From Colias croceus (lineage: Eukaryota; Arthropoda; Insecta; Lepidoptera; Pieridae): a stretch of 64,000 bases of DNA. Below, piece after piece: positions 22,710 to 37,700 of the stretch (the first letter of the stretch is position 1; the number at the start of each line of letters is the position of its first letter). Location: the NCBI RefSeq assembly GCF_905220415.1, contig NC_059537.1, forward strand, positions 7,261,622 through 7,325,621, read 5' to 3'. Made by a program: the position numbers and the translations under genes. The notes below the pieces were generated by a model. It did not search any database, was not told the origin of the DNA, and saw only the letters and a list, made by a program, of their open reading frames with translations.

Positions 22710-25700
22710 TCAAGCTTCAGTCGATATAGGGTTTTTTAATACTAAGACTACTTGTCCAGCGGGTAGGGCCTTCAAGGCCGCCCACGCTTGAGTACGAGTG
22801 AAGCCTTCAAAGGACTGTCCTCCTGCAGAGAGAAGCTCAGCTCCGACAATAACACGACCACTCTGTGCCGCGGCTCCACCTGAAACATTTAGGTTGCATT
22901 ATTAATTGAAATCTAAAGATGTAATCAATAATAATAATGAATGGGGGACTTGATAAAAAATTTTCCTCTCAAAATATTATCAAATTGTTACTTTCTACTA
23001 ACTTAACTATCAGAAATACATCAACTTACCTATATTACGTTATTGATACTCAAATCATTTTACACCTTTTTATAGAGATCAAATTTTAATCGGAAAATTA
23101 AATTATCGTAATCAATTATTATATACCTGTTACTACTGGTTCGAATGAACTTTCTTAAGAAAACGAAAAGATAGAGCTGATTGCAAGTTTAAATATTTTT
23201 TTTTATATAAAATAACATTGTATGGACTATACAGGATTTCATTTTAATCCTTACTTTCAGAAACGTTGATTTGTGAGTAGGTATTAAATTAGTTACCTGC
23301 AAATAACTTTTTGATGGTAAGTGCACGATCTCCATTGGGGGAATCTCGTCCACCATCAAGACCGAATCCTAAGCCAGCGCCACCTCCCGCCTTCTCCAAA
23401 ACAACTGTCACAACCGATCCAGATGCTGTATTATCACCCTTGTGTGATTTATTTAGATCTTGATGACCCTTCGACTCCGCTGTAAAGATTATTAAATATA
23501 CATTAACTTTACTAAGTAAGCTTATGTGCGAAATACTTGACACGAAAGGAATTGTGTCATCAATGCGGATCAGCAACGGTTCATTTGGTTGTAGATGCCA
23601 CACATTAATACACTCACCGGCACGGAATCTTGGCCACTTGCAAATTTGCCGATAAAAAAAGTTTGAAGTGTTTTTCACGATTTTTTTGTATGCAGATATG
23701 TTAACATATTATTTGTTTAATTTTATGGTAAGAAATCATTAAGTTTGAGGATAATCTTTTACCACTTTTTAAGAGTTACTCGAAATTTGTGATTTGTGCG
23801 GTTAAGCCGAAGTTACGAATTGTTCGTTTTAAACTTTTTTCGATATCGTTTATGCCGTTTTAAGATATTGTTATTGTTGTACTGTAGTCAATGATCATAA
23901 CAAACAATAAAAAATGCCGTTAACATCTGAACAACCTGCTCAGGCCATCACAATGTTAGACCAATGACTGCCGCAACATAATGTACCTAATGTACAGTAC
24001 GTACCACGTTCGGCGATGCACTATGCATAGAGAAGATACCAGGAGACTGGCAGCTACACGTGCAGACCAGGAAATGAAGGCGTGAGGTGCACATCAGCTT
24101 TAGAAGACCCGTTTATTGTTCAAGAGATACTCAGAAATGGCTTTCTGACAGTTTTTGAGATACGCCACCGACTCTAAAACACCAGGATAATAAATGTGAG
24201 TGAGCAATCGGTGAGAAGACTAATGAAGGAAGTTAATTTGAAGGTTTGCAGACCAGCACGCCGTCCAGAACTCCTCAGACATCACAGAGAAGCACGTCTT
24301 CGTTTTGCACGAGAACATGAAAACTGGACCCACAGCCAGTGCGCTCGTGAGGTGTTCACAGATGACTGCTAAGGCACTTTACGAGCTTCTGATAGCCAAG
24401 AGTCATTATAGAGGAGACGAGAAGAGAGGTTTTCACCCATCACCACACTCAAACTGCGATTTTTCATGGAGGGTCAATAATGGTATGGGGAGGTATAAGT
24501 TTCGATGCTCGCACGGAGTTAGTTATCGTAGATAATGGCTTAAATTTGATCAGGTACATCGAAGAAATTCTCCAGAAACATGTTCAGCCCTATTACAGGT
24601 TTATCAGAGAATAAAATTTGCTACTAATACACTATAACGCACGTCCGCGTGTCGTACGATGCGTATAAGAGTACCTTCAATAGGTTATTATTGAAAAATT
24701 GGAGTGGCCAGCTCGTAGCCCGGATCTTAATCCAATAGAACACATCTGAGACATGCTAAAAAGAAACATAAAGTTCGATTCCAACCCAGCACCAATGTTA
24801 GATGAGCTTAGAAGTACAGCTGGGGCCGTTTGGTACACTATAGCTCAAGTGGACATCAAAAATGTCTTCTAGAGTATGCCAGACTGGATGCAAACAGTGT
24901 TTAAGGCAAGAGAAGGAAACACCCTATATTAAAAGATTCAATTTTTTTTTATGGAAACGTTCTTTCTAATTTTTGTGCATTTTTTAAGAAATCATTTAAA
25001 TTTCACAGGAAAAGCGTATATATTCTTGTTTAATTCTTATCTACGCGATAGTACTTCTTATAAACTTCCAATTATTACTAAAAGTTAGTTAAAACATTAA
25101 AGTAACTAGTTTTGATTAAATTTTTATTGATTTTTGTAGAAAGAGGATGCATTATCCATTGAAAATCTGTGCCTTTCTTTATTCAATTTGTAACGAAAGT
25201 TCAATATTTTTTTACATAAAAGATAAATCTTTTTTTATTTGCATCAGATTGATATTGTCTGCAGTGTTTTTTTTTATGTAAGAATTGTTCTCACTCATTA
25301 TCTTCAAATTCAGAAAAAACGATTAAGATAAAGCACGATAAGTAAAAAGCACGCGAAAATCAACACACATCTCATTCATTCGACTACAAAATTTTATTAA
25401 CATACCATTTTCAGAGCCGCATTCCATGAAACTGCCTTGTGTTTCGTTTTCAATTTCAATTACAACTTCAGGCCGTTGTTCCTGTAATATAATTTGATGA
25501 AATGATTAATATAAAATATAGATCTACTCTTTGTTCAGATAAATATCTTGACAGTGGACAACACCGCTTTGCCTGAAATTATGCGGTAAATTCAGATGAT
25601 ATGTTGTACGTGTTTATAAGTAATTTATACATAACTAGCAAACCGGGCGAACTCCGTTTCGCCACCAGAGACACCTTTTCTTTGCTATAAACCTCACGGT

Positions 25701-28700
25701 GCCCGAGACCTTTCCAACGAATGCAAAACCGTGGAAATCGGTTCGTGCATTCTGGAGTTACAGCGTCACGAAGGAAAACCTGACTTATTTTTATATTATT
25801 ATTTTCATTGACACAATTACCTTTAAAATTGAAACAGACTGGGCGTGTGTAAGTCCAGTAGTAGAGCAACCATTAATGCTCCTAACTTTAGTTCCTTTTT
25901 CAATGCCTGCTTTGGCTGCTATACTATCGGACAAAACTCGATGTACCTAAAAATCAAATTTTAATTATTATTCTCATATTATTTAAAATAAAATTTATTT
26001 AAGTTTTCAATTTCTTGTAACGAATTTATAACTCACCGTTACATCTTTTGCCTCACAATCAATTCCTCCAGCTAAAATAAGTCCTACACCTGTCCCATTT
26101 CCTTTTTTAAGGTGGTAAATTTGCGTTTTGACATTTGTACTACTTTTAGTGTTATTATTGGTCTTATCTTTAGGTGTCTGTGAAGTATTGTTATTATTAA
26201 CAATTAAAATATTATTTCTTGATCTAGCAGTTACAGGATCATCTGGCATCTTTTGTGATTTAAACTCATTATTATTGTTTTCCTCGTTTCTCCATTTTCC
26301 AGAAATTACGTTATGTTTGGAATTTTGCTTAATATTTTCTGAACTTATTCTTTTGTTATTGTTAGTATTATAATCATCTAAACCAGCTTTATTAATTTCG
26401 TTCATTATTTTGTCTTTAATAACATATGGTACTTCTTCGTTTTTATCTGTTTCAAGTGGGATATTGTTTTGTTTGTTTTTGTTATTGGTTGATGAATTAC
26501 GCTTTAATCTTGTATTTTTAAATTCAGATTTTCGCTGCCGAATAGTTATTTCACTGTCAGAGTCAGAGTCACTTTCAACAATTACCTTGTTACGTCGTCT
26601 GGTTTCGCCTTTATTCGTTATTGCACTCACTGTAGACGGGAGCGTAGAAAGGCGTTCAGACGTTTTATGAACAGGACTGGGCGATCTGTCATGTGACTCA
26701 TGAGAGAATTTAGTTTCAATAACAGGTGACTTTAGAGTTATATCTCTACCACTTCGGCATTTTGCTGAAGCAAGTATATTGCGTCGATTTATAGTATCCA
26801 CGTTGTATGTTTTTGAAACTCGTCTCTTATCTGAGTCAGCTACAGAACTTTCTAAAGAGCTACAGCTTGCTTGAGAGCCTGATGTAGCTGCTGATCCAGC
26901 AGATGAACTGAGAGATACATTCGTATCGGATGACACTGAACGGCACACTTTTCTTTTAACGAATTCATTGTTTTTATCGATATTTATAGGTTTTGCTAAA
27001 AATTCTGACTTGGAATGTAGGTAAGTTGCATAGTGTGAAATTCTTGGAGATATATGGGAACTATCAGATTCCACGTTGTCCAAGTTATGCATAGGTGACG
27101 ATGCTGATGAACGATAACTGGATTGTGTAGAACTCATCGCAGAATCATTGTCACTATCGACAACTTCAGTAGCTGTACAAATTTTGACTTCGACATTTTT
27201 AAAATCCTGCGAATGATTAAAACCATTCCTACTGAATTGTTTATATTGGGGTGAATAATTAAATAGGGTAGCTCTAGCCAAATCTGATGTAGTTCGTTGA
27301 GGTTTTTGGGCGGAATGTAAAGCACTGCTTTTATTAATTGTTTCAACTTTTTCAGCAAACTTTCGTTCAGGTGTTGATTCTTTTGACAAGCAAGATGGCG
27401 TGTAAACTTGTAAAGATTTCCTTTTGAATGCAGGTGAATATTTGGGAATATTGTTTGGCAAAAAATTAGTTTTCCATTTATTTTCGTTAAAAGTAGATGG
27501 CTTGGAATTCTTAACAATTGTATCGTTTTTAATTTCTGGCTTAGAATATTTTTGAAGAAACGTCTTCGAAAGATTATCTTGTACTTTTATTTCAGGTAAA
27601 TCAACTATGGGAGATTGCATTTCAGGTATGGCCAGGCCTCGAAGTTTTGACATCGATTTCTTTCTTTGTTCTATTAAATACTCTAAATTGGATTTATGTG
27701 ATCCTGTGCTAGTCGTACTGTCTTCACTAATACTGCGGCTGTGGAACCCAGGTCGAGAGTATAACGCTTCTGAAGTTAAAGTTGTCGTGCTTCCATAAAA
27801 TAATGGTTTGTGTAAATCTGATTGATTACTTAATTTGTTAGATTTCATTTCAGTTTTAGAAATTTCCACACCTCCCAGCACTTCTGGCCTTTCAGAATGT
27901 ATTTTGTATATGCATGGACTTTCATCAAGGTTGTCTTGTGATTTCGTCAATCGTCTATCTAAGGAAGATATTTCGGAATAGTTTTTAGCATAGGGCGTAA
28001 CACTTTTTCTAAGAGTGGAATGGCTTCTTACTGGAAGAGTGCCACACTTATCTAAGCGATCTGAAGACATTGCATGGTCGGATGAAAACATAGCAATTTT
28101 GTCCTTAACGCTAGCCTCGCTTCTCGCATCTTGCGTTCTCAACGTGTAGGAGAACCGTGGACGAGTGCCAGGCCAGCCTGCGGGTATACGAGGTGGTAAT
28201 CTTGTTGGCAGATCGGGTGTCTTCTCAATTGCATCTGAAGGCGTTTCGACACCATCGGGTGGTTGGCGTGGACAAGTTGGAACTGGTGTCTCATCGTTTG
28301 AAAGACTTTTGTCTTCAGCATCACTTCTGCTGACACGATCTGAAAATAATAAATTAAATAACGTATAATAAAATCATTTAGAACTGGTGTAGCCACGGAG
28401 AAGTAGACGCTAAAAAACTACAGCCTATTAAAAGTAATCCTACCGGTTTTCAACATGTCAACGCATCATAAAAACTTTGATCACGTCTTTATATACATAT
28501 ACATCGTGTTTCGAGATTTTAGTATAATTATTGCAGTTCTTTGTGGTGATAAATATATATCGATATTTATTGTGTGGTCATCAAGGGTCCTTGACTCGCT
28601 AATATTTACGCAAGTTATGTCAATAGTGGAAACGTTGAGACTACATGATTCACCGTTCTATTACAGCTGACCATTGACTAATCTATCTCGATGTGTCATT

Positions 28701-31700
28701 GATTTCGTCACTGAATTTAATGAAAAAAAATTCAATAAAAATAAATAAAATCACATTGATATGTCTTCACATTCTACAAAGTTAGGTAATTACTAGCTCT
28801 CATAAATTGTATTTTAAGTAATAAAAATAAAATATCAAAACGTTTAACAAGCACGTTAGCACTCAGCAATACCTTCTTTTTCTTCTTCTATTGAATGTAG
28901 ACATCGCGAATGTCGAATTTTAAGAACAGTATAAGTCTTGGTGTGTAGCACGAGCAACTTTTGGGTGTACATAATATAAAAGTAATATAAATTTGAATTT
29001 TGAAACGAGACTTTTTATAAAATACTCTCTTGAAGATGTTATTATTCTTGAAATTTAACGTAAACTGTAGGCCTTAATTGTATCGATATGGCACACTTCG
29101 AAATATTTGCACAAGTGTTTATATTGAAATTGCTTTTGTTCTCGATATAATTATTTTATCCATTTTCAAGTAGGCAATTACAAATATACTTACTTATACA
29201 TAAAGACATTGAACTGATTTGTACAGTTGCAGATCTGCTACGTGTTACCTACTTTGAATATTTATTTTGTATGATACATAATTATGGTCTACATACACAA
29301 ACTTTTTTTCCTACATTTTACATTCGTACATATTAAACATATTTATAATAAAAAAATTAATCTCTTGGATCTACATCACACATCATATTGTATCAAACCA
29401 AATTTGGTTTAAGTAAAGAGTTATTTCAGGTACAGAAAGTACCTACTCGTATAAATAATAATAATTTAATAGAGAACAATAAACAAAATAATTTGAAAGC
29501 GGAAATGTAAAACCATTACTTTGCATTTATGCATAATAATATGGAATGCTTCAATTCTTTTTACTTTTTCGTCAGGTAGCTCAGTCAGATATATACAGTT
29601 ATAACAAATAATACGTTAAAAAAATACAAAGTAATTCAAAGAATTCACACTTATGAGTAATATTTCGCATTGATGCAAGGCTACAACTTATGAAAATTTG
29701 GGAAATTTGGTTCAAAGTTAATATGTTGAATTTTTTAATTTAAAAAATTGGGTAATATTTTTTGGGTATAATTCCCTATAGATACCAAGTTAATGATATG
29801 TAAGTAAATACCAAGATAATGATATGTAAGTAAATATTTAAGTCGGATAGCAAAGAAGAAAAAATATTGTTCAAGATTTTATTTTATATTGCACGCATTT
29901 AGATAATCTACAAAAATAACAACATTAAGGCTAACATTTTACAACTACAGTATTCGTTTTATTTAAAAAATATACCAAGCTATACCAACCAAGTAGAGAC
30001 ATAGAGCGCCTCGGTAGCCTCCTTGTATCCAGCATTGTGTAACTTTTAATAAGCTCCCGAGTTAAAGTAATTTGCATCAATTCATAACACTGCACTTTCG
30101 TTTATGAAACCAGTTTTTGATTGCGTTCATTCACAAAACATTTACTTTCTTCGCTTTGGGAAAAACTTGCGAAAACAATGGCAACGAACAAAAAAAAAGA
30201 AAGGATCTTAAACCTGATATTCCACAGTCAGGCGAGGAAGATCAAAAATGGAATGCGGAACACTTCCATTTCAGGCCGAAATAACAGTTATTTAAGATAG
30301 GGCTGTGCAGTGTGCGTGTTGCGCGTGTGCGCCCACAAAGACTCATGAGCGGCGTGCGCGGTGCCGCCGCGGCCGAGCGCGATGCACTAAGTCGCCGGTT
30401 CGCCACGGACTTGCAGAAATTTGCAGCGTCGCCGCCCTTGACGGGGGCGTTGCTCCGGACCAGGGACGGACACCGCGCTGCGCACGCGACTCCCCCGCAC
30501 CCTTCACCGGCCACATCGAACTTGCAGGACCGCACCACCTACAGGATCGTTTTCCACTAGGACTCTACGTATAAACACAACCACGGACACTAACTATATT
30601 CGCAAAAAGAAAAAATACCACTCATAACGAAGGTTGAATTATATTTAAAACGCGCCTTAAAATATTTATTTACTCCGCTCCCACGGCTGTACGTTTATGC
30701 AATGTACTGGTCAAGACATCTTTGTTGTTCTAGTTCAAGCTCGGCAACTATACCTGTGCTTAGATCACTAAATCTTTGGCTATTTTTAGAGGAAGGCGTT
30801 GGAGGGCGGCGACCGAGCGCGCTCACAGACGGCGCTCGCGCACTACAGATGTCAGGGTCGCGGCGCCCCTTGCTATGCTCTACTTCCGTTTATATGTTTT
30901 TGTGTGTGTATAGGAGCTTTGATCGCCAACTTTTACTTATGTGCATGCTTTTAAAATATTAACCGTATGTTTTACGTAATGACACATAATTTGATATAAA
31001 ATGGTAGAGCCATTTTATAAATTCAATAAATTCAATTAAATTTTGAATTTAAATGCAATAAAATGCTTCATTTATGAATTGGCACGGCTACAACAGGTAA
31101 GTTATTTATCCATTAAATTAAATTTGGCAAGCTTTCTTTGCAATCCCTCGCTGCAGCCTGCATACAAGTAGAGGAGGGAGCGGATAGAATGCGCAGAGAT
31201 GACGTCGGCGCGGTCGCGGAGGCTGGAATGCCGGAGCCCTCTCCGTCCCTCGCAATCTGAACCGCTCCAACGTGTTTGCTGACTTGTTTGCACATTTTTT
31301 TACATTCTCCTCTTTTCATTAAATACTGTATACTATTTAGTTATATGTCGGCGCACATGCGACGCGTGGGAATTTATTAAATTCTTCAATGGAAGTGAAA
31401 TTTGGTGAAACATAATTTAATATATGCAGCTTCATATTATGCTATTATTAGCGTTGACGTTATTCTCGTTGAAATGTTTATAAATTTCAACTTTAGATAT
31501 TGATTGAAGTATCAATAAATTAATTATTGACGTGCACAATGAACGTTCTAAATTAAGTAACGGACAAACGGCGTCTCGAATATTGAATCATCAGTTTCAT
31601 CGATTATTCAAATAATAGACCAAGAACGAGACTATGAAATGGATAAGTGAAAGAAAGTTCAATCGATTTCACTTTCAAACTAAATTAACTTTCTCCAATG

Positions 31701-34700
31701 ACATGTCTTACATAATATTCCTGAGATAAAACAAGACATAATCGCAACATTTAAATCTAAAGGTCGTCGAGTCAAAAACAAAATCTCTTTGTTTTGTATC
31801 TAACTCTGTATGTAGGTAGTTAAACTACGAGTCTACGACTAATTACTTATCGATACAATCGCATTTGTGCGGACGACTATGAAAGAGAAAAATAAAGTCC
31901 ATCACAAAAAGGATATGAAAGCTCGTTTTCAAAGGAAAATAATTTGAAAGATCTACGGCTTCGATTCACATTCCATTAAATCTACAAAACAATTTAATAT
32001 CAAATTTCCAAGCATGATTGTTCGCTGCACACCAACTTGCGACCCTATAACATCCGCATTAGTATTGCATATTGCAGTCAGTCCGCTCTCAAAGCTTTTT
32101 GTTGGCCTTTCAAAGAAAATTCCACGACTTCAATTTTAAATGGCAATAAGATAAGTTTATTGCGGATGACATTCCTAAATTTCTTTGCTATAAATCTGAT
32201 AATAATAATTAAAGCTTATGGCTGAAGAAAGATAAAGATCGAGAAGTATGTTATAAAAAATTTAATTGATATCTCGGGCGTGCAAGAACGTATTGTTGCC
32301 AGCGACAGCGAAGGTGAAAGAATTGCCAATCACTTTCAATCATAAAATGTCAGTCTGAAATTGCATTTGTGGCATGCAAAATGTTGAACAATGTATGCGG
32401 CAGGTCGCGCTCGTTACATTATTGGTCGGCCAACGGAAAACAGGAATTCAACTCGCCTTACTTTCTTCGAGATTCTTTATGTAGCTATAATTAAATAGCT
32501 GATAAAAACTTACTTAAAAAATCCTTTGTGAGATTTTTGCTTCAAACTCGTGAGGTTTCACTGAAGTTGTAATTTTAATTTTTAGTTATTCCTACTCTAA
32601 ACAAAATTTCGCATTGTTTCATGTTAAAAATATTTTGTAACGTAACTAAGTAGTTAAAATTTAATATGTATGAACTCACCATTCCAAAAACTTTTATCGA
32701 AGGAAGACTTTCGTTTACTCGAATCGTTGTCAGTGCGTGGTTTCCTGAAAAATAGAAACAATTTTTAATGACAATGGATCCTTAGCTGAATATGAAATAC
32801 AAATCATAAAAAAACATACTTATAAATAAAGAAAATAACACGTAAAATGAGAGTGATGAAAATATACATAAGGTTTATTTTACAACTGATAAACTTTGGT
32901 ACTTAAGATAAACTGACTGTTTGCTTTATGAGTAACTCGTATGCTTTCGTTGCAGACATTTTGAAAATTATATCGTCCGTTAAAATTGAAGTATAGAATA
33001 GATTAAATATCACTTGCTTCTGTGCCATAAGAGTCAACATAATATAATAAAAGTAATTAAAATAGCTCTGATACGGCCTGAATAGATAGGAGAAACGTGA
33101 AGCTGAAATAAGATAACACTGCAGTGATCGTTATCATCCATTAGCAATATGAAAAAGTATTGTTTCTTGCATTTTGCTACAAAGAAACACCACGCCAAGC
33201 GAACTGTTTAAACTTTAACAATTATCTACTTTCTTTATTGCTAGAGAAACATTCGTAATTGTGTACTTATTTGTTGTTTGTTTGTAAACTTAATCCATCA
33301 CGAGTTTAGCGGTGTGTAGAGATTTAAAGCAATTGACTGTAAGTGACCAATTTATGTAATAGCGACGATTAGCGACTCACGAGTTTTCCGCATCCCCTCA
33401 TTTATAATTATTGTTAATACCTCTACTAATACCGACACTATAATTAAAAATATTATACATACTCATTCAGAGATGTACCTTATATGATTATTGAAATGAG
33501 CTTTCAAACATATTTGTTAATGAAGAATCTTTGTGAATGTGCTATTTTTTATTTATTAAAAAAAGATCTTTAGCATAATTCTCAATGTATCGTAAGAAAG
33601 GAATTAATAGTAATTATGAATTGTTTGTTTATATTGGAGAAAGAGTAAACGCGGCACGTGCGGTCAATAATTTGTTATCATCACGTATTTACTAGGAATC
33701 TTGAGTGGTGTCTTCGTATTTCATAATATTTATGATTTATGACTCATATTCTATATCTGAATACATTATTGTACCACTTATCGATGTGTTCAATAAATTT
33801 AAATGTATACAAATATTATAAAGAGGAAAGGTTTGATTTTTTGTTTGTTTGTTTGTATGAATTGAATAGGCTCCGAAACTACTTGGCAGATTTGAAAAAT
33901 TCTTTCACTGTTGGAAAGCTACATCATTTCTGAGTGACATAGGCTATATTTCATTTTCAAAAAAAATAGGCATCCTTACTAAAATTACGATAACGTAATC
34001 CAAGGTGTGAAAAAAATATCAAAAAACTACCTTACATCGCGTGCGCTGCGAAAACTGTTGATGATAGAACAAAATGATATACTACATTTTTTTAGAACAC
34101 ACCATTGTCTACAAAAAATCAGCGGCAGCATATCTCTAACTATTACAGTCATGTCACAATAAGCGTTTTTTTATTGAAAAAAAGAAATTAAAATACCACC
34201 GCTACAAAAAGCTCTTTATTTGTACCTTGGTATTAACCCTTATCAAAATAAATGATGTATTATTTAATATTATATAATATTTTAATAGCCATAAATATTA
34301 CACTGTTTTTAGCTTTGTTGATTCTACACGTTGGGAAATGTAATACTTATAATAAATGCGAAAGTTTGTGAGGATGGATGTACCTACTCACTCTTTCACG
34401 CAAATACTACTGAAGATTACATTGAAATTTAGTATACATATATAGAGGGTAACTTGGATAAACATAATATATGTATATCCCGGAAATCCCACAGGAACGG
34501 GAACTATGCGGGTTTTTTTAAACGCGGGCGAAGCCGCGGGCGGAATGCTAGTATGTATCATAAATCAACTCAGCTTTAGTGAAATCTTCAATCGATTATA
34601 AAAGAATAAGTGAGTAAAATATATTACCTAATTGTTTTTTATCTGATAATAAAATAATTTATTAACACTAATTGAAAGCTTTCTGTTTTCAATATCGAAT

Positions 34701-37700
34701 AAGACATCATTATTTTCCATTCAAAGTTTTGAAATCATTAATTCTGATAAATATCAAACGGGTATGTTAATTATTAAAAAGCCACAAAATTGAATGTAAA
34801 TAACATCGAATCAAGACGCAAGCTGCTATCTACAAAATGTCAGGGTCCATCGCAAATTCTCAGAAAACAGATTCAAAATGCCAGCAATCCACAACGAAGA
34901 CGAAATACCTTACCACATATTTGAAATACTTGTATAATATTGCTACCATATCGTGTTCAATGGAACAATTAAGGAACAAAAAAACTCGCGAAAAAAGCTC
35001 TCACTTAGTGAAATATTTACCTAGATCGTACCGTATGTTGCTAACCAACAATATTATATAATTAGGTAAAACTTTCTTTATTCATAAAATTTAAATTATA
35101 TGTACGTATACTGGTATAATAACATGTTAAGTATAATATGGGTAACAACTAACAATCATAAACCCCTCCATTTTATTCCTAACACAGCACCTATATTTGG
35201 CTTGTAGAAATTGTAGACATCAATTATTATGGTTATGCCCGTTCTTATACGATAAAATCCGTATCAAGTATGAAATAGCCAGTGAGTCGCGAAAGTATGG
35301 TCGAGCTTGAGCGTGGCCTAACCTAGGTTAACCGCATCGTGATCCCTCCCCTCCCGGCTCCCCTGTGCTTGCGCAGCCGCATACCTCTCGCTTACCGGAA
35401 AACCTTCACGATTCTTTTACAGACAATATTGGATCGTAAATATAGATCTCAGTCAAGATTAAACACATATATGGCAATAAGTTTTAAAATTACTTGTGCT
35501 TATTTTATACGACAATCAGACTTTACAGCTTTAGAGACTTTTTCCTTTGTTTGTTCAATGTTAAATGCACTTCATCATTTGAAATTGACATTTGACATCC
35601 ATACTAATATTATGAATGCGAAAGTAACTCTGTTTGTCTGTCTGTTACTCAATCACGCCTAAACTACTGAACCAATTTGCATGAAATTTGGTATGGAGAT
35701 ATTTTGATACCCGAGAAAGGACATAGGCTACCTTTTATTGCAAAATATGTACCACGGGCGAAGCCGGACCTCTAGTTTACTATATAAAAGAAAGAAAAAA
35801 ATATTGTATTTCATTACGGTTCCTGATATAGGACCTAACTACCTACTTCTAAATAAAGTGGAAAACTTGTATTCAGTCCAAGTTTAATCAACACTTGTAA
35901 GAATGCTTTTCTTAAATAGTTATTGCTCTCATTTAGTGCGCTAAACAATTTTCTTTCTTCGTTTAAAGGCCTCTTTGCTTTGCTTCTAAAGCTCAAAATG
36001 AGTCGAGAGATATCACGCGTTTCTTCACACGGTCTGTATTTCTTGAACTAAATTTTTCTTCTTAAGAGATTCTTCCTAAGTATTGACATAACCGAATTAA
36101 TCCATAGACAATTAAGACTATAGAAGAGTGCGACGTGGGTGTAAAAAATAGCGGAGATTTTAGTTACCTTATCTTCAATTTAGATCAAGGTTAACAAGTT
36201 TGTATGAATAATTTTATGAAAATCAACAGTATTTTGTGTAAATTAATTTGTTATTATGGTGCGAAATTGTGTTTTTACTGGTATATAATTTTACGTTATG
36301 TTGAGGTCGGTATACTCGTATATAATTAAGTACATATGGCGAGATGAGTAAGATGCGGTTTTTCGTAAAACCGTTAGTCTATACTTAAACCCAAATATGT
36401 AGATATCTTTGCTCATATTTTACTAGGTTCATTATTCATATTTCATATAAAACGTTTTGTTCTAATAAACTAATAACTTATAAAATTTATTGTAGTGTGG
36501 GTGTTGGTGTTTAAACACGACCCACGGAAATTATAACACATAATGTAAAACTAGATATCTATTTAACACCTACTTAACAAATTTCTTATTTGATCAAAAG
36601 TGACTTAAATTCTGTGCGAACATTTTGTTTTATTGTCTTTATAATTTATTAATAAGAATTGATAATTGTGTACCTCCAAAAAAAATTGAAATGAAATGGA
36701 AATGGGTACGAAAACGTCACATATGCTTTCAGCATATGTGATGTTTTCGTACCCAGTAAATTTATGCTATAGGTGGCCGATAACCTAATCATCTCATCAT
36801 TTGTGTAGAGAGCAATGTCCTCGTATTTTATTGGAATATATTTAAAAATTCTGGCTAGTTTTAATATAGCTCAATTTAGAATGAATCATTAAGTAGCTTA
36901 AGATACATTTTAAATGCATAGAACGATAATGACTGTAAATTCAGCAGACAAACAAGCTCTCAACTATGATGCCTCACTTCTTCCAAAATATTAGTATGCA
37001 TAAAACGTTTATCGCTTGATATCGGAATCGTATACCTAATATCTCTGAATTATAAAACACTTAAGGACAAACCGGTATCCACAATCCAGTTCATGTAGAT
37101 CACATTGAGCTTTGCAACCTTCCCTTTTAGTCTACGTAGTTATAAATAAACAACTAGTTGCATTTGTTTTTTCTGTGTGTTTATCTTTTCTTATGCATTT
37201 GGTTCTCATGGATATCTTTAGACCATCTTCATACATAATGCAATCCATACATAATATACTGTATTTTGGTCCCTACTCTCCGTGGTTTCAACTATGATCG
37301 CACGGAAATGTCCTTTATTGCAGTTAGATAAAGCAGCTTTCTATTTGCGAAACAATTTTCATAAATATGATAATTCAATATAAATACAATGATTTTTAGT
37401 GTATTATTGAATACAACTTTACAATCGAATAATTGAGACCCTTTTTGTAATCGGTCAATAAAAACTAGACCAAGAATAACCTTATAATTGTAAAGTTCTT
37501 TCTTAATTTGCAGTCTAACGAAACTTTAAAACTAATTATTATCAGGAAGAAATTTGTGTTCGTTTAACTGTTGAATAACGCAACGCTTGAGGAACTTAAG
37601 TTATGTAACATTTGTGCAGAACCTTGCAAATTGTGAATTGAATCTACTCAGTAAATTAAATAATATAACGATTTATATTTATTTAGAAAACTTTCAACGA

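Larger units (their letters stand above)
28340..32679 (-). other. bbg intron 2
   Basis: A 4.3-kb GT-AG intron, phase 1. It contains a short tandem duplication at 29782-29834 and a GC-rich island at 30240-31320 (separate entry). The rest is AT-rich and unrecognised. Confidence 0.65.

Noticed and set aside
26128..28368. Plus-strand and other-frame ORFs across 26.1-28.4 kb
   Set aside because: All overlap bbg exon 3 (28339-26037), a 767-codon open stretch in the correct phase.
30242..30574. Protein-coding frames of 82-98 codons on both strands in the CpG island
   Set aside because: Ala/Arg/Pro-rich translations with no domain; overlap on both strands is explained by GC content.
36704..36754. 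A microRNA precursor
   Set aside because: The 3-nt loop and near-complete pairing do not fit a normal animal microRNA hairpin, so it is recorded only as an inverted repeat.
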